Source: Azospirillum doebereinerae
Lineage (GTDB): Bacteria; Pseudomonadota; Alphaproteobacteria; Azospirillales; Azospirillaceae
DNA: 64,000 bases
NCBI RefSeq assembly: GCF_003989665.1
Contig: NZ_RZIJ01000005.1
Span: forward strand, 62,001-126,000
Direction: 5' to 3'
Part shown: in pieces, positions 59,792-64,000 of the stretch
Position numbering within the stretch: position 1 is the first letter of the stretch
Layout of the letters: every line of letters starts with the position of its first letter
The notes under the pieces: model-generated
What the model saw: only the letters and a program-made list of their open reading frames with translations
Databases searched by the model: none
What the model was told of the DNA's origin: nothing
Made by a program: the position numbers and the translations under genes

Positions 59792-60274
59792 ATGGCGGCG
59801 AAGGTGACACCGGCGGTCAACGCCGCGAAGGCGGCGGGCATCGACTTCCGCCTGATGGAGTACGACTACGACCCCTCGGCCGACGCCATCGGCCTGCACG
59901 CCGCCTCCGCCCTGGGGCTGGATCCGACGGTCGTCTACAAGACGCTGATCGTCCAGCTGGAGCCGAAGGGGCTGGCCTGCGCGGTGATCCCGGTGGCGGC
60001 AAAGCTGGACCTGAAGGCCATCGCGGCGGCGGCCAAGGCGAAGAAGGCCGACCTCGCCGACCCGGCGTTGGCGGAGAAGACGACCGGCTACATGGTGGGC
60101 GGCATCAGCCCGCTGGGCCAGAAGAAGGCCCTGCCGACCTTCGTCGATTCCAGCGCCGACGCCCTGCCGGAAATGGTGGTGAACGGCGGCCGGCGCGGGT
60201 TGCAGATCGTGCTGGCCCCGGCCGGTCTGGCGCGCGCGACCAAGGCGACGGTCTGCGCGATCACGGCGGGGTAG
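59792..60274 (+). CDS. ybaK: Cys-tRNA(Pro)/Cys-tRNA(Cys) deacylase YbaK
   Basis: 160 residues, full length for the YbaK/EbsC family. Landmark motifs are VYKTLIVQLEPKGLACAVIP, LAEKTTGYMVGGISPLGQKK and NGGRRGLQIVLAPAGLA. It hydrolyses mischarged Cys-tRNA(Pro). ATG 59792 follows a spacer without a strong ribosome binding site. It is divergent from the pseudo-receiver gene. Confidence 0.95.
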   Translation: MAAKVTPAVNAAKAAGIDFRLMEYDYDPSADAIGLHAASALGLDPTVVYKTLIVQLEPKGLACAVIPVAAKLDLKAIAAAAKAKKADLADPALAEKTTGYMVGGISPLGQKKALPTFVDSSADALPEMVVNGGRRGLQIVLAPAGLARATKATVCAITAG

Positions 60275-60353
60275 GGATTGGGCGCGCCGCCGAGGCGGTG
60301 TTCCGCCCGAGCAAGGCGGCCCTGAAGCGGTAAGGATGAACGCTGAAAGGCGC

Positions 60354-60430
60354 TGGTGACCCCGGCAGGACTCGAACCTGCTGCCCCAAGTTTAGGAAAC
60401 TTGTGCTCTATCCAGATGAGCTACGGGGCC
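60354..60430 (-). tRNA. tRNA-Arg (CCT)
   Basis: 77 bases including encoded CCA. On the minus strand it begins GGCCCCGTAGCTCATCTGG, with an anticodon stem CAAGT/ACTTG around TTCCTAA (anticodon CCT) and T-arm GGTTCGAGTCC. Acceptor stem pairs as GGCCCCG/CGGGGTC with one G-U. Confidence 0.97.
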
Positions 60431-60497
60431 ACTGCGCAGAACATAGCGGCTTTGACGCGGGATGCCAACCGTGCAGACACGCCGCCGCCACCCGGAC

Positions 60498-61196
<699 letters not shown>

Positions 61197-61327
61197 GGGT
61201 GTCCTCGCTGCGGTGAAGGCCGGAGCAAAGGACGTCTCCAGGCCCAGGGCTTAAAAAAGGACCGGCCGGTCGGGTTGGCAAGCGCGGACAGGAGGACTAA
61301 CTTCCCGGAGCCTTGGTGAAGCTGTAG

Positions 61328-63679
61328 ATGGATCGGTACGGAATGCCTGTCGCACGAGACCGCTGGTCGGCCCGCCTTCGCGGCGGATTGGCCGCCCTGC
61401 TTCTTCTGGCCTCGCTCTGCGGCCTGTCCCAGCCCGTCTTCGCGGCGGCGCCCGCAGCGGGTGCCGCGCCGGTCGCGGCCGCCACGCCGGCCCCCGCCGA
61501 GGCGGCGGTCGCGGCGGGCGAGCCGACGATCCAGCAGTTGGAAGCCATGGTCTCCACCCTGGAGAACCCCGAGGCGCGGACCCGGCTGGTCGAACAGCTT
61601 CGCGCCCTGGTCGCGGCGCAGAAGGGCCTGACCATCGCCAAGGCGTCGGAGGGTGAATCCGCCCTGCCGGACACGCTGGGCGCCCGCGCGCTGTCCTTCC
61701 TGGCCCAGCGCATGGACGTGGTCAGCCGCCAGCTGGTGCAGGTCGCCAACGTCTTCGCCGATCTGCCGGGCGCCATCGCCTGGATGCAGCGGCAGGCCGA
61801 GGATTCCTCGGCCCGCGAGCGCTGGGTGCAGATCGCCATCCAACTGGCCCTGATCCTCGCCATCGGCTCGGTGGTCGGGCGGGGCGTCCAGTGGCTGCTG
61901 AAACGGCCGCTCCACGCGCTGGCCTCGCGCCCGGTGTCCTCGACGCTGATCCGCATCCCGCTGCTGCTCGGTCGCGCCCTGCTGGAGCTGGCGCCGATCG
62001 TCGCCTTCATCGTCGTCGCCTACGCCATCCTGTCGGTGACCGAGCCGGGGCCGCGCGTGCGGCTGGTGGCGCTGGCCGTCGTCAACGCCACGGTGATCGT
62101 GCAGGTCCTGCTGATCGGCGTGCGCCTGCTCTTCGCGCCCGAAGCCGCCAACCTGCGGCTGATCCGCACCAGCGACGAGGGCGCCAAGCGCGCCTATGTC
62201 TGGACCCGCCGGCTGATCGCGGCGTCGGTCTACGGCTATTTCCTGGCCGAGGGCGCCTATGTGCTGGGCCTGCCGCTGGGGGCCTACGGGGCGCTCCTGA
62301 AGCTGCTGGGCGTGCTGATCGCCGGCATGCTGATCACCCTGATCCTGCGCAACCGCACCGACGTCGCCGACTGGATGCGCGGCAACCCGCTGTCGGGCAA
62401 CGGCGACCCGGTCGCCACCGCGGAACGCGAGGCGGAAGGGCAGGGCGCCGTTCTGCGTTCGGCCCGGCGGCGCTTCGCCGAGATCTGGCACGTCCTGGCG
62501 ATCCTCTACGTGGTCGTCACCTTCGGGGTCTGGGTGCTGAACGTCTATGGCGGGTTCGAGTATCTGGCCCGCGCCACCGCCGTCACCGTGGTGGCGGTCG
62601 CCGTCGCCCGGCTGCTGGTCAGCGGGCTGAACCGCACGCTGCGGCGCGGCCTGCGCATGAACCGCGAACTGACCGGCACCATGCCGCAGCTGCACGAGCG
62701 CGCCTATTTCTACCTGCCCATCGTCCAGCGCTTCGGCAAGACGGTGATCTGGCTGCTGGCGCTGGGGGTGGTGCTGAACGGCTGGGGCATCGACACGCTG
62801 GGCTGGGCGGAATCGGCCATCGGCCGGCGCATCGTCGGCAGCGTGGTCTCGATCAGCCTGCTGCTGGCCGGCGCCGTGGTGGCGTGGGAGGTGGTCAGCG
62901 CGATGATCGAGCATTTCCTGGCCTCCACCGACCGCAACGGCACGAAGATCGAGCGCAGCGCCCGCATGCGGACCCTGCTGCCGCTGCTGCGCAACGCCTT
63001 CCTGATCCTGCTGGTGACGATGGTGTCGCTGATCACCCTGTCGGAGCTGGGCGTCAACATAGCCCCCCTGCTGGCCGGCGCCGGCGTCGTCGGTCTGGCC
63101 ATCGGCTTCGGGTCGCAGACCCTGGTCAAGGACATCATCACCGGCCTGTTCATCCTGTTCGAGGACACGGTGTCGGTCGGCGATTCGGTGGACGTCGGCG
63201 GCGGCCACGCCGGCACGGTGGAGGCGATCTCGATCCGCTCCATCCGCCTGCGCGACGGGTCGGGCGCGGTGCATTCCGTGCCGTTCAGCGCCGTGACCAC
63301 GGTGAAGAACATGAGCAAGGACTTCTCGGTGATCGCCTTCAACGTGGTGGTGGCCAACCGCGAGGATCCCGACCGCGTCATCGCCGTGCTCAAGGAGGTC
63401 GGCGCCGAGGTGCAGGCCGAGGCCCCCTACGCCGCCGACATCCTCAACCCGTTGGAGGTGCTGGGCGTCGACAAGCTGTCGGACACCGGCATCATCATCC
63501 TGGCCCAGTTCAAGACCCGCCCGACCCGGCAATGGGGCGTGGCGCGCGAGTTCAACCGCCGCATGAAGAAGCGTTTCGACGAGCTGGGCATCACCATGCC
63601 GACCCAGTCGATGCAGCTGGTCGTCGGGCAGGGTGCCCACGACCGCGCGCTGGCGGAGGCGCTGAGCCAGGGCTCGTAA
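61328..63679 (+). CDS. MscS-family mechanosensitive channel with large N-terminal part
   Basis: 783 residues from ATG 61328 (or ATG 61343). Signal peptide near 18-40 ([19 protein letters not shown]). A periplasmic helical region follows to about 170, including [20 protein letters not shown]. About ten membrane segments follow, and the MscS domain occupies about 550-740: [20 protein letters not shown] (pore TM3), then [20 protein letters not shown] and [20 protein letters not shown]. It belongs to the MscK/YbiO-like large group. It would release solutes under hypo-osmotic shock. Confidence 0.94.
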   Translation: MDRYGMPVARDRWSARLRGGLAALLLLASLCGLSQPVFAAAPAAGAAPVAAATPAPAEAAVAAGEPTIQQLEAMVSTLENPEARTRLVEQLRALVAAQKGLTIAKASEGESALPDTLGARALSFLAQRMDVVSRQLVQVANVFADLPGAIAWMQRQAEDSSARERWVQIAIQLALILAIGSVVGRGVQWLLKRPLHALASRPVSSTLIRIPLLLGRALLELAPIVAFIVVAYAILSVTEPGPRVRLVALAVVNATVIVQVLLIGVRLLFAPEAANLRLIRTSDEGAKRAYVWTRRLIAASVYGYFLAEGAYVLGLPLGAYGALLKLLGVLIAGMLITLILRNRTDVADWMRGNPLSGNGDPVATAEREAEGQGAVLRSARRRFAEIWHVLAILYVVVTFGVWVLNVYGGFEYLARATAVTVVAVAVARLLVSGLNRTLRRGLRMNRELTGTMPQLHERAYFYLPIVQRFGKTVIWLLALGVVLNGWGIDTLGWAESAIGRRIVGSVVSISLLLAGAVVAWEVVSAMIEHFLASTDRNGTKIERSARMRTLLPLLRNAFLILLVTMVSLITLSELGVNIAPLLAGAGVVGLAIGFGSQTLVKDIITGLFILFEDTVSVGDSVDVGGGHAGTVEAISIRSIRLRDGSGAVHSVPFSAVTTVKNMSKDFSVIAFNVVVANREDPDRVIAVLKEVGAEVQAEAPYAADILNPLEVLGVDKLSDTGIIILAQFKTRPTRQWGVAREFNRRMKKRFDELGITMPTQSMQLVVGQGAHDRALAEALSQGS

Positions 63680-63710
63680 ACCGATTCCGCACACCGGCTT
63701 GGCGGGGCTA

Positions 63711-63739
63711 CGCCGAACGCCCGAAAGGGACGTTCGGCG
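63711..63739 (+). terminator. Hairpin terminator after the channel gene
   Basis: Nine-base stem CGCCGAACG (63711-63719) and CGTTCGGCG (63731-63739) with an 11-base loop, 32 bases past the stop. A second smaller hairpin (TCCACGG with CCGTGGA) follows. The T-run is GTGTTTTCGTT within the second loop, so efficiency is uncertain. Confidence 0.6.
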
Positions 63740-63786
63740 GTCCACGGTGTTTTCGTTCCCGTGGATCGAGCCGGCCGGAGTGCATC

Positions 63787-64000
63787 ATGGGTTCTGAAGT
63801 GTTTTCGCGTTTCGCCCGCTGGACGGAGCGTCAGTCCGGACGGCCGGGGGCTTTCGTCACGGCCTTCGGCGTGGTGCTGGTCTGGGCCGTCACCGGGCCG
63901 CTGTTCCATTTCTCCGACACGTGGCAGCTGGTCATCAACACCGGCACCACCATCGTCACCTTCCTGATGGTGTTCGTGATCCAGAACGCCCAGAACCGCG
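63787..64000 (+). CDS. Low-affinity iron permease family protein (N-terminal part, cut by window edge)
   Basis: 71 residues visible from ATG 63787. N-terminus [20 protein letters not shown] and the membrane stretch [20 protein letters not shown], then [20 protein letters not shown] and QNAQNR match the low-affinity iron permease (Fet4-like) family. The rest is outside the window. It probably has its own promoter after the terminator hairpins. Confidence 0.88.
   Translation, partial: MGSEVFSRFARWTERQSGRPGAFVTAFGVVLVWAVTGPLFHFSDTWQLVINTGTTIVTFLMVFVIQNAQNR

Overview
The window is GC-rich (roughly two-thirds or more G+C) chromosomal DNA from an alphaproteobacterium. It most resembles Rhodospirillales of the Azospirillum type. 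The reasons are the gene order miaB-phoH-ybeY-corC-lnt-XRE regulator-metK-trmB-rimP-nusA-ylxR-infB-rbfA-truB-rpsO-pnp, the fdxA/carD pair, an RpoH-type sigma factor, and the family-level look of most proteins. The organism assignment is inference. I see no prophage, integrase, transposase or CRISPR array; this is mostly core chromosome with a few accessory insertions.

Layout. 1-11.4 kb: a truncated secreted protein, a thermonuclease-like protein with a substituted catalytic Glu, an M48 metalloprotease, a membrane class III cyclase, rpoH, a metallophosphatase-fold protein that has lost its metal motifs, carD, fdxA, a divergent LysR/MFS pair, and small proteins. 11.5-16.5 kb: a zinc-ribbon acidic protein with five copies of a short helix motif and an apparently leaderless promoter, a His-rich asparaginase II, a TrmH-type methyltransferase and an orphan branched-chain amino acid binding protein. 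16.6-21.2 kb: an acetate-uptake module (DUF485 protein and ActP) with a CBS/nucleotidyltransferase signalling protein and a degenerate exonuclease. 21.4-28.9 kb: assorted metabolic genes, tRNA-Phe, psuG, and a two-gene DNA repair unit (MBL-fold exonuclease and ATP-dependent ligase). 28.9-34.9 kb: the cytochrome c maturation operon ccmC-D-E-F-G-H-I, translationally coupled over most of its length, without ccmA or ccmB. 35-36.7 kb: EVE, VOC and WYL proteins.

36.7-56.5 kb is one long minus-strand run of information-processing genes: miaB-phoH-ybeY-corC-lnt (tRNA and rRNA maturation, lipoprotein acylation), then the XRE regulator, metK and trmB, then rimP-nusA-ylxR-infB-rbfA-truB-rpsO-pnp (ribosome assembly, transcription elongation, initiation, RNA decay). 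The rimP leader carries a terminator-like hairpin. A small antitoxin-like gene and a cluster of palindromes sit between infB and rbfA. 56.7-64 kb: GNAT, apaG, folE, a pseudo-receiver Fis-type regulator, ybaK, tRNA-Arg, a YuiH-type molybdopterin protein, a large MscS-family channel and the start of an iron permease.

The points that stand out are several proteins that keep a fold but have lost catalytic residues (thermonuclease-like, metallophosphatase-like, exonuclease-like, receiver-like), the repeat-helix acidic protein, and the structured RNA leaders around rimP and between rpsO and pnp. I did not find a convincing wholly new multi-gene system.
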